A stretch of 64,000 bases of DNA from Acidovorax carolinensis (GCF_002157145.1 NZ_CP021361.1:3155001-3219000), one strand, 5' to 3'; counted from the first letter of the stretch, positions 32,323 to 43,539 are shown. The notes: generated from the letters alone by a model not told the origin. Numbers and translations are program-made.

Positions 32323-34656
32323 TCATTCGCTGCGTGCAGGCACCAGCACTTCGCGCTGGCCGCTGGTGGTCAGGCCGCTCACCAGGCCCGCCTTTTCCAT
32401 GTCTTCGAGCAGGCGGGCCGAGCGGTTGTAGCCGATGCGCAGCTTGCGCTGCACGTACGAGATGCTGGCCTTGCGGTCCTTGAGCACCACTTCGACGGCC
32501 TGGTCGTACATGGGGTCTTTCTCACCCCCGTCACCACCGCCGTCCCCTGACAGATCACCGTCGCCGTCCACAGTTCCCCCTTCGAGCACGCCCTCGATGT
32601 AATCGGGGTCGCCCTGGGTCTTGAGGTAGCTCACCACGCGGTGCACTTCTTCATCACTGACAAAAGCGCCGTGCACCCGGATCGGCAGGCCCGTGCCGCT
32701 GGCCATGTAGAGCATGTCGCCCATGCCCAGCAGCGCCTCGGCGCCCATCTGGTCGAGAATGGTGCGGCTGTCGATCTTGGAGCCCACCGAGAACGCGATG
32801 CGGGTGGGAATGTTGGCCTTGATCAGGCCGGTGATGACGTCCACGCTGGGCCGCTGGGTGGCCAGGATCAGGTGGATGCCCGCCGCGCGCGCCTTTTGCG
32901 CCAGGCGGGCAATCAGTTCTTCGATCTTCTTGCCCACCACCATCATCAGGTCGGCCAGCTCGTCGATGATGACCACGATGTGCGGCAGGCGCTGCAGCGG
33001 CTCAGGACTTTCGGGCGTCAGGCTGAAGGGGTTGTAGATGAACTCCTCGCGTGCCTTGGCCTCGTCGATCTTGACGTTGTAGCCTGCCAGGTTGCGCACA
33101 CCCAGCTTGGACATGAGCTTGTAGCGGCGCTCCATCTCGGCCACGCACCAGTTCAGGCCATGGGCAGCCTGCTTCATGTCGGTAACCACGGGCGCCAGCA
33201 GGTGCGGAATGCCTTCGTACACCGACATTTCCAGCATCTTGGGGTCGATCATGAGCAGGCGCACGTCGCGCGCCTCGGCCTTGTACAAGAGCGAGAGGAT
33301 CATCGCGTTGATCCCCACCGACTTGCCCGAGCCGGTGGTACCCGCCACCAGCACATGCGGCATCTTGGCGAGGTCCGCCACCACCGGGTTGCCGACGATG
33401 TCCTTGCCCAGGCCCATGGTGAGCATGCTCTTGGCCTCGTGGTAGACCTGCGAACCCAAAATTTCGGACAGGCGGATCGACTGGCGCTTGGCGTTGGGCA
33501 GCTCCAGCGCCATGAAATTTTTGCCAGGAATGGTCTCCACCACGCGGATCGAGACGAGGCTGAGCGAACGCGCCAGGTCCTTGGCCAGGCCCACGATCTG
33601 CGAGCCCTTCACGCCGGTGGCGGGCTCGATCTCGTAGCGGGTGATCACCGGGCCGGGCATGGCGGCCACCACGCGCACTTCCACGCCAAAGTCCTTGAGC
33701 TTTTTCTCGATGAGGCGGCTGGTCATCTCCAGTGTCTCGGGGGCCACGGTTTCCTGGCGCTGCAGGGGGCCGTCGAGCAGGTCCACCAGCGGCAGCTTGC
33801 TGTCGGGCATCTCGGTGAACAGGGGCTTTTGCCGCTCTTTCACCACCCGGGCGCTTTGCGGCACATCGGCCAGCACCGGTTCGATGATCTGCACGGGCTG
33901 CGGGTGGTGCTCTTCGCTCTCGGTGCGCTCTTCAAGTACCACCACGGCGCGCTCACGGGCGGCCTTGCGGCCCACGGCCACGTCCTTGGCCACCTCGCGT
34001 CGGGCCAGGCGCGACTGCACCAGGGCATCAATGCGCGCCCCCAGCACCTCGGCCACATGCCCCCAGGAGAAACGGAACACCATGGCGGCCCCCAACACCA
34101 GCGCCACGATGCCCAGCAAGCCCGAGCCGGTGAAACCCAGCCATTTCACGCTGGCGGGCCCCACCAGGAAACCCAGCACCCCCCCCGCATGGCCCGGCAA
34201 GAAGGCTTCCAGGCGATAAAGGCGCGACCATTCCAGCGCCGTGCTGGCACACATCAGCAGCAGCAAACCGCCCCAGAACAGGGCGCGGCGGGCAACGGGG
34301 CTGGCGGCACCGGCCACCGCTTCGCCGCCGCGCATCCACCGCGCCAGCGAAGCAATCCAGGCACGCACCCCAGCCGCCACACACCACCACACCGAAAACC
34401 CCAGCGCGAAATAGCTGGCGTCAGCCAGCCAGGCGCCAAAACGCCCGGCCCAGTTGGCCACCAGCGGGTCGCCGCGCGTGCCCGAGGTGGACCATGCAGC
34501 GTCCTGTGCGGAATAGCTGGCCAGTGCCAGAAGCCAGAAAACCAGCGCCAAAAGGCCTACGACAAGGCCTATTTCCTGGCCGAAGCGGGCTGCGCCAGTG
34601 CGTGGCGCGGACTTGGCCGAAGTGGAAGCATTCAGGGTATTGAGGGAGTAGGTCAT
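32323..34656 (-). CDS. ftsK: DNA translocase FtsK
   Basis: A 777-residue septal DNA pump that moves chromosome ends and activates XerCD at dif. Four hydrophobic segments occupy residues 20-190, followed by a short charged/proline linker, the alpha-beta motor with [18 protein letters not shown] (Walker A), [20 protein letters not shown] and [15 protein letters not shown] (Walker B), and the C-terminal gamma winged helix [23 protein letters not shown] that reads KOPS. The linker is short compared with E. coli FtsK. Start ATG 34656. LolA and RarA genes follow on the same strand. Confidence 0.95.
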   Translation of the reverse strand: MTYSLNTLNASTSAKSAPRTGAARFGQEIGLVVGLLALVFWLLALASYSAQDAAWSTSGTRGDPLVANWAGRFGAWLADASYFALGFSVWWCVAAGVRAWIASLARWMRGGEAVAGAASPVARRALFWGGLLLLMCASTALEWSRLYRLEAFLPGHAGGVLGFLVGPASVKWLGFTGSGLLGIVALVLGAAMVFRFSWGHVAEVLGARIDALVQSRLARREVAKDVAVGRKAARERAVVVLEERTESEEHHPQPVQIIEPVLADVPQSARVVKERQKPLFTEMPDSKLPLVDLLDGPLQRQETVAPETLEMTSRLIEKKLKDFGVEVRVVAAMPGPVITRYEIEPATGVKGSQIVGLAKDLARSLSLVSIRVVETIPGKNFMALELPNAKRQSIRLSEILGSQVYHEAKSMLTMGLGKDIVGNPVVADLAKMPHVLVAGTTGSGKSVGINAMILSLLYKAEARDVRLLMIDPKMLEMSVYEGIPHLLAPVVTDMKQAAHGLNWCVAEMERRYKLMSKLGVRNLAGYNVKIDEAKAREEFIYNPFSLTPESPEPLQRLPHIVVIIDELADLMMVVGKKIEELIARLAQKARAAGIHLILATQRPSVDVITGLIKANIPTRIAFSVGSKIDSRTILDQMGAEALLGMGDMLYMASGTGLPIRVHGAFVSDEEVHRVVSYLKTQGDPDYIEGVLEGGTVDGDGDLSGDGGGDGGEKDPMYDQAVEVVLKDRKASISYVQRKLRIGYNRSARLLEDMEKAGLVSGLTTSGQREVLVPARSE

Positions 34657-35933
<1,277 letters not shown>

Positions 35934-35941
35934 TGAGGCAA

Positions 35942-36006
35942 AGGCCCCCACGCTCTGCCGCTGCGCGGGGCGCTGCCACCCATGGGGGCTTTTTTGCCTT
36001 GGGGCA
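35942..36006 (+). terminator. Terminator of trxB
   Basis: GCCCCCA...TGGGGGC hairpin, with an inner GC-rich palindrome, followed by TTTTTTG, 9 bp after the trxB stop. Confidence 0.8.
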
Positions 36007-36011
36007 ACCCG

Positions 36012-36040
36012 GCGACAAAAAACAAACCGCAGGCTATAAT
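36012..36040 (+). promoter_or_regulatory. Promoter of rpmB-rpmG
   Basis: TATAAT at 36035-36040 with GCGACA at 36012-36017, 17 bp spacer. Transcription from about 36047 would give a leader of about 150 nt. Confidence 0.6.
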
Positions 36041-36125
36041 CTGCGGCTTTGCTGAATTCGGCCCGTTTTTCGCGGTCCTCCGAAACAGGCAAATCGGGTT
36101 ACCGCCACCCTTTCTGGCGAGGTGA

Positions 36126-36174
36126 GGCCGCAAGCCAACCTGGGAAATCAAGTCCCAGGGCCCAGCGAACGGCC
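36126..36174 (+). promoter_or_regulatory. Structured leader of the L28-L33 mRNA
   Basis: Outer pairing GGCCG (36126-36130) with CGGCC (36170-36174) encloses CCTGGG-AAATCAAGT-CCCAGG (36139-36159). It ends 24 bp before the rpmB start, a position suited to feedback control by a ribosomal protein. Confidence 0.4.
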
Positions 36175-36198
36175 GTTAAAAAGTATCGGAGTGTCCTC

Positions 36199-36432
36199 AT
36201 GGCACGCGTCTGCGACGTAACGGGCAAGAAGCCCATGGTCGGAAACAATGTTTCCCACGCCAACAACAAAACCAAGCGCCGGTTCCTGCCGAACCTGCAA
36301 TACCGCCGTTTCTGGGTCGAAACCGAAAACCGTTGGGTGCGCCTGCGCATCTCCAACGCCGGTCTGCGTCTGATCGACAAGAACGGTATTGATTCAGTGC
36401 TCGCAGACCTGCGCGCACGTGGCCAGGCTTAA
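36199..36432 (+). CDS. rpmB: 50S ribosomal protein L28
   Basis: A 77-residue ribosomal protein: [29 protein letters not shown] [13 protein letters not shown] and [18 protein letters not shown] are typical. First gene of the rpmB-rpmG pair, with a TATAAT promoter and a structured leader upstream. The ATG chosen gives the conserved MARVC start; the frame is open upstream but non-coding. Confidence 0.97.
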   Translation: MARVCDVTGKKPMVGNNVSHANNKTKRRFLPNLQYRRFWVETENRWVRLRISNAGLRLIDKNGIDSVLADLRARGQA

Positions 36433-36443
36433 GGAGAAACACC

Positions 36444-36614
36444 ATGGCAAGCAAAGGCGGACGCGACAAAATCAAGCTGGAATCCACTGCGGGTACCGGC
36501 CACTTCTACACCACGACCAAGAACAAGAAGACCATGCCCGAGAAGATGCTGATCATGAAATTTGATCCCAAGGCTCGCAAGCATGTGGAATACAAGGAAA
36601 TGAAGCTGAAGTAA
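36444..36614 (+). CDS. rpmG: 50S ribosomal protein L33
   Basis: A 56-residue ribosomal protein beginning [20 protein letters not shown], with [14 protein letters not shown] and [15 protein letters not shown] [14 protein letters not shown] in the second half. It lacks the zinc cysteine pairs, so it is the zinc-independent form. It starts 11 bp after the rpmB stop behind AAGGAG and is followed by a strong terminator. Confidence 0.97.
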   Translation: MASKGGRDKIKLESTAGTGHFYTTTKNKKTMPEKMLIMKFDPKARKHVEYKEMKLK

Positions 36615-36634
36615 TTCAGCCTCAGGCCTTTCGG

Positions 36635-36669
36635 AAAAACCGCCCTGCCGCAAGGTTGGGCGGTTTTTT
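36635..36669 (+). terminator. Terminator of rpmB-rpmG
   Basis: AAAAACCGCCC...GGGCGGTTTTTT hairpin about 20 bp after rpmG. Confidence 0.88.
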
Positions 36670-36789
36670 CATGCCCATGCCCATCCATCTGGGATGACGC
36701 ACCCGTAAAAACGCCCGCGACCTTTGCAAGCCGCGGGCGTGAAGGGTGTCTCAATGAAGGAGATTAGCGCTCGAGGCCGAGGATTCCCA

Positions 36790-38010
36790 TCAGCCCTGCG
36801 CAGCACGCAAGCGCATCGAGAAATCACGCAGCGCGGCAATGCCACTGTCCTCGGCCCGGCGGCACCAGGCCTGCAGGTCTGCCGTGAGCTGCTCGCGTGA
36901 GTGCGAGGTGTTGAGCCACAGCTGGCGCAGTTCTTCGCGCATGGTGATCATCGTGTCGAGCACCGAAGACGCAGCGCGCGCCTGGGCCAGCTGCGGCAAG
37001 GCGACGGCAGGCACCTTCTCCGCATCACGGTGCAGCCAGCGCCTGGCGGCCCGCAGCACCGACGCATCGGCCTGGCGCGCCTGCAACGCGGCCATCTCGG
37101 CCTTGCAGGCCTGGCGCACACCGCGCGCGTAGCCTGCCATGACCTCGTAGCGGTTGGCGATCAGGGCCTCCAGCGTCTTTTCATCGGCAACCGGCTTGAC
37201 TTCACCCATCTGCAGTTTCGGCGGCACCTTTTTGACGGTGGCCCAGCCGATCGCCTGCATCAGACGGATGTAGGCCCAGCCAATGTCGAACTCGTAGGGC
37301 TTGACCGAGAACCTGGCCGATGTGGGATAGGTGTGGTGGTTGTTGTGCAGTTCTTCACCGCCAATGATGATGCCCCAGGGCGACAGATTGGTGCTGGCGT
37401 CGTGCGCCTCGAAGTTGCGGTAGCCCCAGTAGTGGCCCACGCCGTTGACCACACCGGCCGCCCAGAACGGAATCCAGACCATCTGCACGGCCCACACGGC
37501 TGCACCGAGCGCGCCGAACAGGGCCAGATCCAGGATCAGCATGAGCGCTACACCCTGCCAGCTGAAGCGGCTGTACAGATTGCGCTCGATCCAGTCATCG
37601 GGCGTGCCGTGGCCAAACTTCTGGATCGTCTCCATGTTCGTCGACTCGGCGCGGTACAGCTCGGCGCCGCGCCACATCACAGTAGCCAGGCCCCGCGTCT
37701 GGGGGCTGTGGGGATCGTCCACGGTCTCGCATTTGGCGTGGTGCTTGCGGTGGATGGCCACCCATTCCTTGGTGACCATGCCGGTGCCGATCCACAGCCA
37801 GAAACGAAAGAAATGCGCAGGAATGGCATGCAGATCCAGCGCACGGTGCGCCTGGGCGCGGTGCAAAAAGATGGTGACCGCGGCAATGGTGATGTGGGTG
37901 GTTGCCAGCGTGTACACAACGATCTGCCACCAGGTCAGGCGCCACAAGCCATGGCCCAGCCAGTCAATGGCGGCGTTCAGGACAGCCCAATCGGGTAACA
38001 GCATCGTCAA
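36790..38010 (-). CDS. Membrane fatty acid (acyl-CoA/acyl-lipid) delta-9-type desaturase
   Basis: A 406-residue inner-membrane di-iron enzyme that introduces a double bond into fatty acyl chains. The three histidine clusters are present: HRAQAHR near residue 50, HRKHH near residue 87 and HNNHH near residue 220, with hydrophobic segments between. The C-terminal 150 residues are charged and helical (QARQADASVLRAARRWL and so on), longer than the minimal family and common in betaproteobacterial members. Single gene; a short gap follows to rsmB on the same strand. Confidence 0.88.
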   Translation of the reverse strand: MTMLLPDWAVLNAAIDWLGHGLWRLTWWQIVVYTLATTHITIAAVTIFLHRAQAHRALDLHAIPAHFFRFWLWIGTGMVTKEWVAIHRKHHAKCETVDDPHSPQTRGLATVMWRGAELYRAESTNMETIQKFGHGTPDDWIERNLYSRFSWQGVALMLILDLALFGALGAAVWAVQMVWIPFWAAGVVNGVGHYWGYRNFEAHDASTNLSPWGIIIGGEELHNNHHTYPTSARFSVKPYEFDIGWAYIRLMQAIGWATVKKVPPKLQMGEVKPVADEKTLEALIANRYEVMAGYARGVRQACKAEMAALQARQADASVLRAARRWLHRDAEKVPAVALPQLAQARAASSVLDTMITMREELRQLWLNTSHSREQLTADLQAWCRRAEDSGIAALRDFSMRLRAAQG

Positions 38011-38088
38011 ATCACCTTGCTACAGAAGAATCATCCCTCACCACGGCGGGGTGCTGGCGTTGGAGTGCCGCGCCCTGCCCGCGTCATC

Positions 38089-39363
38089 TCAGGCCTTTTT
38101 AACCCAGACCGCTGCAAAAAAGCCATCCGTCTGGTGCAGATGGGGCCACAGGCGCAGATAACCAGTGCCCGAGGCGCCGCCGCTGCACAGGCTGCGGGCA
38201 TCCGCCACCTTCAGCTGCTCCAGCAATTCGCCGGCATCGAGCAGGTCGTAATCCGGGTGCGCGGCACTGAACGCCTCGGCAATGGCCTCGTTTTCCTGCG
38301 GCAGGATGCTGCAGGTGGCATACACCAGTCGACCGCCCGGCTTGAGCAGGCGCGCGGCGCTGTCGAGGATGGACGTTTGTTTGACCACCAGCTCCTGCAC
38401 GCTCTTGGCTGACTGGCGCCATTTGAGGTCGGGATTGCGGCGCAGCGTGCCCAGGCCCGAGCAGGGGGCATCCACCAGCACCCGGTCGATCTTGCCCGCC
38501 AGACGCTTTATGCGCTCGTCGCGTTCGTGCGCGATGGCTGCGGGGTGCACGTTCGACAGGCCGCTGCGCGCCAGCCGGGGCTTGAGCGCATCGAGCCGGT
38601 GGGCCGACACGTCAAACGCATACAGGCGGCCGGTGCTGCGCATGGTGGCGCCAATGGCCAGCGTCTTGCCGCCCGCGCCCGCACAGAAATCCACCACCAT
38701 CTCGCCGCGCTTGGCGTCGAGCAGCAGGGCCAACAGCTGCGAGCCTTCGTCCTGCACCTCGATGGCGCCGCGCGTGAACGCATCGAGCTTGGTCAGCGCC
38801 GGCTTGCCATCGATGCGCAGGCCCCAGGGAGAATAAGGGGTTGCTACGGACTTGATAGCTGCTTGCGCAAGCTCCTTCTGCACATCCGCCCGTTTTTCCT
38901 TCAAGGCGTTGACGCGCAGATCGAGCGGGGCCGTTTGCAGCAGGCTCTCCGCCAGCGGCCAGAAACCCGCCCCCAGCTGGTCCTTGAGGGGCTGAACCAG
39001 CCACTCGGGCAGGTTGTGGCGATGGCGTTCCATCAGGTCATCGGGCTTGACGGCATCACACTGGGCCAGCCAGTTCTTTTCCTGCTCGGTCAGGCCGCTG
39101 AGCAAAAAATCACGCGGGCCATGGAAACCCAGGATGGCCAGGCGCCGCTCTTTCGGGCCGGAGCCCGAGGGGGCCATGTGGTCAAACAGCAGTTTCTTGC
39201 GCAACACGGTGTAGACCGTCTCGGCCAGCGTGGCGCGCTCGCGGGGCCCCAGGCCCCGGTTGTCGCGAAAGAAACGCGACACCACGGCGTCGGCGGGGTG
39301 TTCAAAGGTGAGGGTGAGCCTGATGAGTTCGGCACAGGCATCGATAAGGACTTTGGGGTGCAT
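38089..39363 (-). CDS. rsmB: 16S rRNA m5C967 methyltransferase
   Basis: A 424-residue SAM-dependent enzyme that methylates C967 of 16S rRNA. The N-terminal NusB-like part (SRFFRDNRGLGPRERATLAETVYTVLRKK) is followed by the methyltransferase with DFCAGAGGKTLAIGA (SAM site), DAPCSGLGTLRRNPDLKW and YATCSILPQENE, which hold the two catalytic cysteines. ELAQAAIKSVATPY is encoded by a palindromic repeat copy, in frame. Start ATG 39363 gives MHPKVLIDACAELI. Confidence 0.92.
   Translation of the reverse strand: MHPKVLIDACAELIRLTLTFEHPADAVVSRFFRDNRGLGPRERATLAETVYTVLRKKLLFDHMAPSGSGPKERRLAILGFHGPRDFLLSGLTEQEKNWLAQCDAVKPDDLMERHRHNLPEWLVQPLKDQLGAGFWPLAESLLQTAPLDLRVNALKEKRADVQKELAQAAIKSVATPYSPWGLRIDGKPALTKLDAFTRGAIEVQDEGSQLLALLLDAKRGEMVVDFCAGAGGKTLAIGATMRSTGRLYAFDVSAHRLDALKPRLARSGLSNVHPAAIAHERDERIKRLAGKIDRVLVDAPCSGLGTLRRNPDLKWRQSAKSVQELVVKQTSILDSAARLLKPGGRLVYATCSILPQENEAIAEAFSAAHPDYDLLDAGELLEQLKVADARSLCSGGASGTGYLRLWPHLHQTDGFFAAVWVKKA
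38841..38873 (-). repeat. Palindromic repeat copy 7 (within rsmB)
   Basis: On the minus strand GGAGCTTGCGCAAGC then AGCTATCAAGTCCGTAGC. Partial first palindrome, read in frame. Confidence 0.55.
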
Positions 39364-39550
39364 GCCCCGATTGTCCCACCGACACCCCGATCCGGACCTG
39401 CACATCACCACCGCGGCCCCGCAGCAAGGCCGCCACGGGTACGCTGGCAGGCGCTGCTGCTGCCAGCAGCGGGACTGCTCGCTGCAACGGCACCAGGCGC
39501 GCACAATCTTCGCCTCCCCTCCGTAATGCTTTTACCGCCCGCCTTCCACC

Positions 39551-39811
39551 ATGACCGACGACGACCTGCCCGCACTCATCCACACGCCTCCTGGGCTGTA
39601 CCGCCACTACAAGGGCATGCTCTACCAGGTAATCGACACGGTGCGCCACAGCGAGACGCTGGAGCCCATGACGCTGTACCGCGCGCTCTATGGCCAACGG
39701 GGCCTGTGGGTGCGACCGGCTGCCATGTTTGAAGAACAGGTGCTTATCGACGGCGTGCTGCGCCCACGGTTTGAGAGGTGCAGCGAAGGCGCCGACCCTG
39801 GCGAAAAATAG
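39551..39811 (+). CDS. DUF1653-family protein
   Basis: An 86-residue protein. GLYRHYKGMLYQVIDTVRHSETLEPMTLYRALYGQRGLWVRP is the complete DUF1653 domain, a small beta-barrel of unknown function found in many bacteria. It is divergent from rsmB (187-bp gap, nothing else seen there). The IS30 element begins 24 bp after its stop codon, so the gene itself is intact. Confidence 0.85.
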   Translation: MTDDDLPALIHTPPGLYRHYKGMLYQVIDTVRHSETLEPMTLYRALYGQRGLWVRPAAMFEEQVLIDGVLRPRFERCSEGADPGEK

Positions 39812-39835
39812 GAGTAAAAACCGGCTCTAGCGCTT

Positions 39836-40941
39836 GGCGGCCTCAATTCCGAAGTGCAACACCGAGAATTGAGGTCAAGATGACAAAGAAGAATTACCAG
39901 CAGTTGAGCGAGAGCGAACGCCATGCGATCGCCTTGGGGCTTCAGCAAAAGCAAAGCCTCAGCGCCATAGCGCGGGCCTTGGGGCGCTGCAAGAGCACCA
40001 TCAGCCGGGAATGCCAACGCAATGCGGGCGCCAAGGCCTACACCTCCAAGTTCGCCCAGCAACGCAGCGACAGGCGCAGATGCTTTGCCCGTCCCCAGCC
40101 CAAACTGCACCGCGATGGACCTTTGTTCAAGATCGTTCGCGACTATCTGCTCCGGCACTGGTCTCCCCAGCAAATCGCTGGGCAGTTGAAGAAACTGCAC
40201 CCTGACAACAAGCGCAAACAAGTGTCCCACGAGAGCATCTACACCTGCATCTACGCCCAGCCCCGCGGAGAGCTCAAGAAGGAGCTGGTGGCCTGCTTGC
40301 GCATGGCCCGCGCCAAGCGCTGGCCGCGCTCCAAAGGCGAGGATCGGCGTGGGCAAATCACCGACCTGCTGAGCATCCATGTGCGCCCACCCGAGATTGA
40401 GGATCGTCAGTTGCCCGGGCACTGGGAGGGCGACCTCATCAAGGGCAAAGGCAATGCCAGTGCCATTGGCACGCTGGTCGAGCGCACGACCCGCCTGGTG
40501 GTGCTGGTCAAGCTGCCGCACCCCAACCCGGCGACAGCGGCACATGTACTGCAGGCCTTCAGCGACAAGCTCAATGGCATTGCCAGCCCGATGCGCCAGA
40601 GCCTGACCTATGACCGTGGCAGTGAGATGGCAGAGCATGCCAAGCTCACCGAGAACACGGGCATGAAGGTGTACTTCTGTGACCCCTACAGCCCCTGGCA
40701 GCGGGGCTCCAACGAAAACACCAATGGATTGCTGCGGCAGTACTTCCCCAAGGGGACTGATCTGAGCGGCTATAGCCAGGAGTATCTGGATGCCGTAGCC
40801 GATGAGCTCAATGGGCGCCCCAGGATGACTCTGGGGTGGAGCAAGCCCATTGAGGTTTATGCCGAACATTTGGCCCGGCTGACACAACAGCCTGATTCAG
40901 TGCATTAATGAATATTTGTTGCACTTGGACTTGAATCCGCC
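39836..40941 (+). mobile_element. IS30-family insertion sequence
   Basis: 1106 bp bounded by imperfect inverted repeats of about 25 bp: both ends read GGCGG inward, followed after a few differences by TCC and AAGTGCAACA (one gap). The 3-bp CTT at 39833-39835 and 40942-40944 is the target duplication. It contains one transposase gene, complete. Confidence 0.9.
39880..40908 (+). CDS. IS30-family transposase
   Basis: A 342-residue DDE transposase. The N-terminal helix-turn-helix reads LSAIARALGRCKSTISREC. The catalytic core has GHWEGDLIKG with Asp185, LTYDRGSEMAEH with Asp245 and SPWQRGSNENTNGLLRQYFPKG-like sequence with Glu279, all at IS30 spacing. No frameshift or stop, so the element is probably active or recently was. 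ATG 39880 is preceded by GAGG. The transposase starts 44 bp inside the left end. Confidence 0.95.
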   Translation: MTKKNYQQLSESERHAIALGLQQKQSLSAIARALGRCKSTISRECQRNAGAKAYTSKFAQQRSDRRRCFARPQPKLHRDGPLFKIVRDYLLRHWSPQQIAGQLKKLHPDNKRKQVSHESIYTCIYAQPRGELKKELVACLRMARAKRWPRSKGEDRRGQITDLLSIHVRPPEIEDRQLPGHWEGDLIKGKGNASAIGTLVERTTRLVVLVKLPHPNPATAAHVLQAFSDKLNGIASPMRQSLTYDRGSEMAEHAKLTENTGMKVYFCDPYSPWQRGSNENTNGLLRQYFPKGTDLSGYSQEYLDAVADELNGRPRMTLGWSKPIEVYAEHLARLTQQPDSVH

Positions 40942-41008
40942 CTTATGAATAAAGCGCCAGAAGCTATTAATTAAATAGCGCTCTCACACTGCGGCGCCAC
41001 GCAAAGGA

Positions 41009-41602
41009 TCAGAGCGCCTGCACCAGCGCCCGCACGGCGCGCGGGAAGATCACATGTTCCTGCGTGAGCACGCGCGCCGCCAGCGTCTCGGCCGTGTCGC
41101 CCGGCAGCACGGGCACCACGGCCTGGTCCAGGATCGGGCCCACATCGAGTTCCGCCGTCACCTGGTGCACGGTGACACCCGCAAACTTGCAGCCCGCATC
41201 AATGGCGCGCTGGTGCGTGTGCAGCCCCGTGAACGCGGGCAGCAGCGAGGGGTGGATGTTGATCAGCCGCCCGGAGTAATGCGCCACAAAGCCCGGCGTG
41301 AGGATGCGCATGAACCCGGCCAGCACCACCAGGGCGGGCTGGTGGCGGTCGATGGTGGCCGCCAGTTCGGCATCAAACGCCTCGCGGCTGGCAAACGCCT
41401 TGTGGTCCAGCGCCGCGGTGGCAATGCCTTGCTCTCGTGCAAATGCCAGCCCCCCGGCATCGGGCTTGTTGCTGATGACGGCGGCTACCCGGGCACCGTA
41501 GCGCTGATCCCATTTCTCTTGCTGTGCGGTCTTGACGATGGTGGCCATGTTGGAGCCGCCGCCAGAGATCAGAATGACGATGTTCTTGACGTTGTTCTTC
41601 AT
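41009..41602 (-). CDS. purN: Phosphoribosylglycinamide formyltransferase
   Basis: A 197-residue enzyme of purine biosynthesis that moves a formyl group from 10-formyltetrahydrofolate to [19 protein letters not shown] binds the phosphate, and [21 protein letters not shown] and [18 protein letters not shown] hold the catalytic Asn, His and Asp. Complete. Its start is only 24 bp from the start of the divergent yceH gene. Confidence 0.95.
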   Translation of the reverse strand: MKNNVKNIVILISGGGSNMATIVKTAQQEKWDQRYGARVAAVISNKPDAGGLAFAREQGIATAALDHKAFASREAFDAELAATIDRHQPALVVLAGFMRILTPGFVAHYSGRLINIHPSLLPAFTGLHTHQRAIDAGCKFAGVTVHQVTAELDVGPILDQAVVPVLPGDTAETLAARVLTQEHVIFPRAVRALVQAL

Positions 41603-41626
41603 AAATTGCTTCGGATTATCCCAGCC

Positions 41627-42310
41627 ATGCCCTTCGACCCCGCCACCCGTCCCCTGACCCCCAACGAAGCCCGCGTGCTTGCCACGCTGATGGAGAAGGC
41701 CCGCACGGTGCCGGACAGCTATCCCATGTCGCTCAACGGCCTGCTGACCGGCTGCAACCAGAAGACCAGCCGCGACCCGGTGATGACCATCAGCGACGCC
41801 GATGCGCAGGAGGCGCTCGATTCGCTCAAGCTCCTGTCGCTGGCGTTCGAGAGCAGCGGCAACCGCACCACGCGCTGGGAGCACAACTTCCAGCGCGGCG
41901 TGGGCGTGCCCGAGCAATCGGCCGTGCTGCTGGGCCTCTTGATGCTGCGGGGCCCGCAGACGGCCGGCGAGCTGCGCATCAACGCCGAGCGCTGGTACCG
42001 CTTTGCCGACATTTCCTCGGTGGAAGCGTTCCTCGACGAACTGCAGGAACGCAGCGCCGAGAAAGGCGGCCCGCTGGTCATGCAACTGCCCCGTGCGCCG
42101 GGCGCGCGCGAGCAGCGCTGGGCCCATCTGCTATGTGGGCCGGTGGATACCAGCAGCGCACCCGCAGCCAGTGCAAGCGCCGCGCCTGCGCTGGCCGCCC
42201 GCGTGGAGGCGCTGGAGGCCGAGGTGGCCGAGCTGCGTTCCACTGTGGGGCGCCTGTGCGCTGAACTGGGGCTCACGCCCGCATCTTTGTCACCACCCGG
42301 ACAGGACTGA
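41627..42310 (+). CDS. YceH-family protein (DUF480)
   Basis: A 227-residue protein. [44 protein letters not shown] is the conserved DUF480 tandem winged-helix start, and [29 protein letters not shown] the second half. The C-terminus has an Ala-rich linker and a short coiled coil ([19 protein letters not shown]). Such proteins may bind DNA but no role is firmly known. Its start is separated by just 24 bp from purN, so the two promoters overlap the coding ends or each other. Confidence 0.85.
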   Translation: MPFDPATRPLTPNEARVLATLMEKARTVPDSYPMSLNGLLTGCNQKTSRDPVMTISDADAQEALDSLKLLSLAFESSGNRTTRWEHNFQRGVGVPEQSAVLLGLLMLRGPQTAGELRINAERWYRFADISSVEAFLDELQERSAEKGGPLVMQLPRAPGAREQRWAHLLCGPVDTSSAPAASASAAPALAARVEALEAEVAELRSTVGRLCAELGLTPASLSPPGQD

Positions 42311-42357
42311 AACGAACGGCCGTGCTACAAACACGGAATCATTAGGAGACACACCCC

Positions 42358-43539
42358 ATGGATCTCGCATTCACCCCCGAAGAGCAGGCCTTCCGCGAAG
42401 AAGTTCGCGCATGGGTTCACGCCAATCTGCCCCCCGAAATTTCCCACAAGGTGCACAACGCCCTGCGCCTGACCCGCGCAGACATGCAGGGCTGGGCCAA
42501 GATTCTGGGCAAAAAAGGCTGGCTGGGTTTTGGCTGGCCCAAGGAGTTTGGCGGCCCCGGCTGGACCGCCGTGCAAAAGCATTTGTTTGAAGAAGAGTGC
42601 GCCCTGGCGGGCGCTCCGCGCATCATCCCGTTCGGCCCCGTGATGGTGGCCCCGGTGATCATGGCGTTTGGCAATGCCGAGCAGCAAAAGCGCTTTTTGC
42701 CCGGCATCGCCAGCGGCGAAGTGTGGTGGAGCCAGGGCTACAGCGAACCGGGCTCGGGCTCGGATCTGGCCTCCGTCAAGACCCGCGCCGAGCGCGTGGG
42801 CAACAAGTACATCGTCAACGGCCAGAAGACCTGGACCACGCTGGGCCAGTACGGCGACTGGATGTTCAACCTGGTGCGCACCAGCACCGAGGGCAAACCG
42901 CAAACCGGCATTTCCTTCCTGCTGCTGGACATGAAATCCAAGGGCGTGACCGTGCGCCCCATCAAGCTGCTCGATGGTGAGTGCGAGGTCAATGAAGTGT
43001 TCTTCGACAACGTCGAAGTGCCCGCCGAGAACCTGATCGGCGAAGAGAACAAGGGTTGGACCTACGCCAAGCACCTGCTGAGCCACGAGCGCACCAACAT
43101 CGCCGACGTGAACCGCAGCAAGCGCGAACTGGAGCGCCTCAAGCGCATCGCCAAGCAGGAGGGCGTCTGGGACGACCAGCGCTTCCGTGACCAGATCGCC
43201 TTGCTGGAGGTGGACATCGTGGCGCTGGAAATGCTGGTGCTGCGCGTGCTATCCAACGAGAAATCGGGCAAGAACTCGCTCGACATTGCCGGCCTGCTCA
43301 AAATCAAGGGCAGCGAAATCCAGCAGCGTTATGCCGAACTGATGATGCTGGCCACCGGCCCGTTTGCCATGCCCTTCATCGAAGAAGCCATGGAGGCTGG
43401 CTGGCAGGGCAACTTCCCCGGTGGGGTTACTGCCAATGCACCGCTGGCGTCCACCTACTTCAACCTGCGCAAGACCACCATCTACGGTGGTTCGAACGAG
43501 GTCCAACGCAACATCGTGGCTCAGACTGTTCTCGGCTGA
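42358..43539 (+). CDS. Acyl-CoA dehydrogenase, PimC-like large subunit
   Basis: A 393-residue flavoenzyme. DLAFTPEEQAFREEVRAWV at the start, WWSQGYSEPGSGSDLASVKTRA and NGQKTWTTLGQYGDWMF in the middle and TIYGGSNEVQRNIVAQTVLG at the end are acyl-CoA dehydrogenase landmarks, the last with the probable catalytic Glu. Paired with the next gene it resembles the pimeloyl-CoA dehydrogenase PimC/PimD heteromer, which oxidises dicarboxyl-CoA or long acyl-CoA. Possible two-gene operon, 129 bp apart, with a GGCGCCATGGCGCC palindrome at 43631-43644 in between. Confidence 0.85.
   Translation: MDLAFTPEEQAFREEVRAWVHANLPPEISHKVHNALRLTRADMQGWAKILGKKGWLGFGWPKEFGGPGWTAVQKHLFEEECALAGAPRIIPFGPVMVAPVIMAFGNAEQQKRFLPGIASGEVWWSQGYSEPGSGSDLASVKTRAERVGNKYIVNGQKTWTTLGQYGDWMFNLVRTSTEGKPQTGISFLLLDMKSKGVTVRPIKLLDGECEVNEVFFDNVEVPAENLIGEENKGWTYAKHLLSHERTNIADVNRSKRELERLKRIAKQEGVWDDQRFRDQIALLEVDIVALEMLVLRVLSNEKSGKNSLDIAGLLKIKGSEIQQRYAELMMLATGPFAMPFIEEAMEAGWQGNFPGGVTANAPLASTYFNLRKTTIYGGSNEVQRNIVAQTVLG

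Larger units (their letters stand above)
39823..40979 (+). repeat. Palindromic repeat copy 8, split by the IS30 element
   Basis: GGCTCTAGCGCTT at 39823-39835 and, after the IS, ATGAATAAAGCGCCAG and AAGCTATTAATTAAATAGC to 40979. Removing the IS and one CTT restores a full family copy. The insertion point is next to the loop of the first palindrome. Confidence 0.8.
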
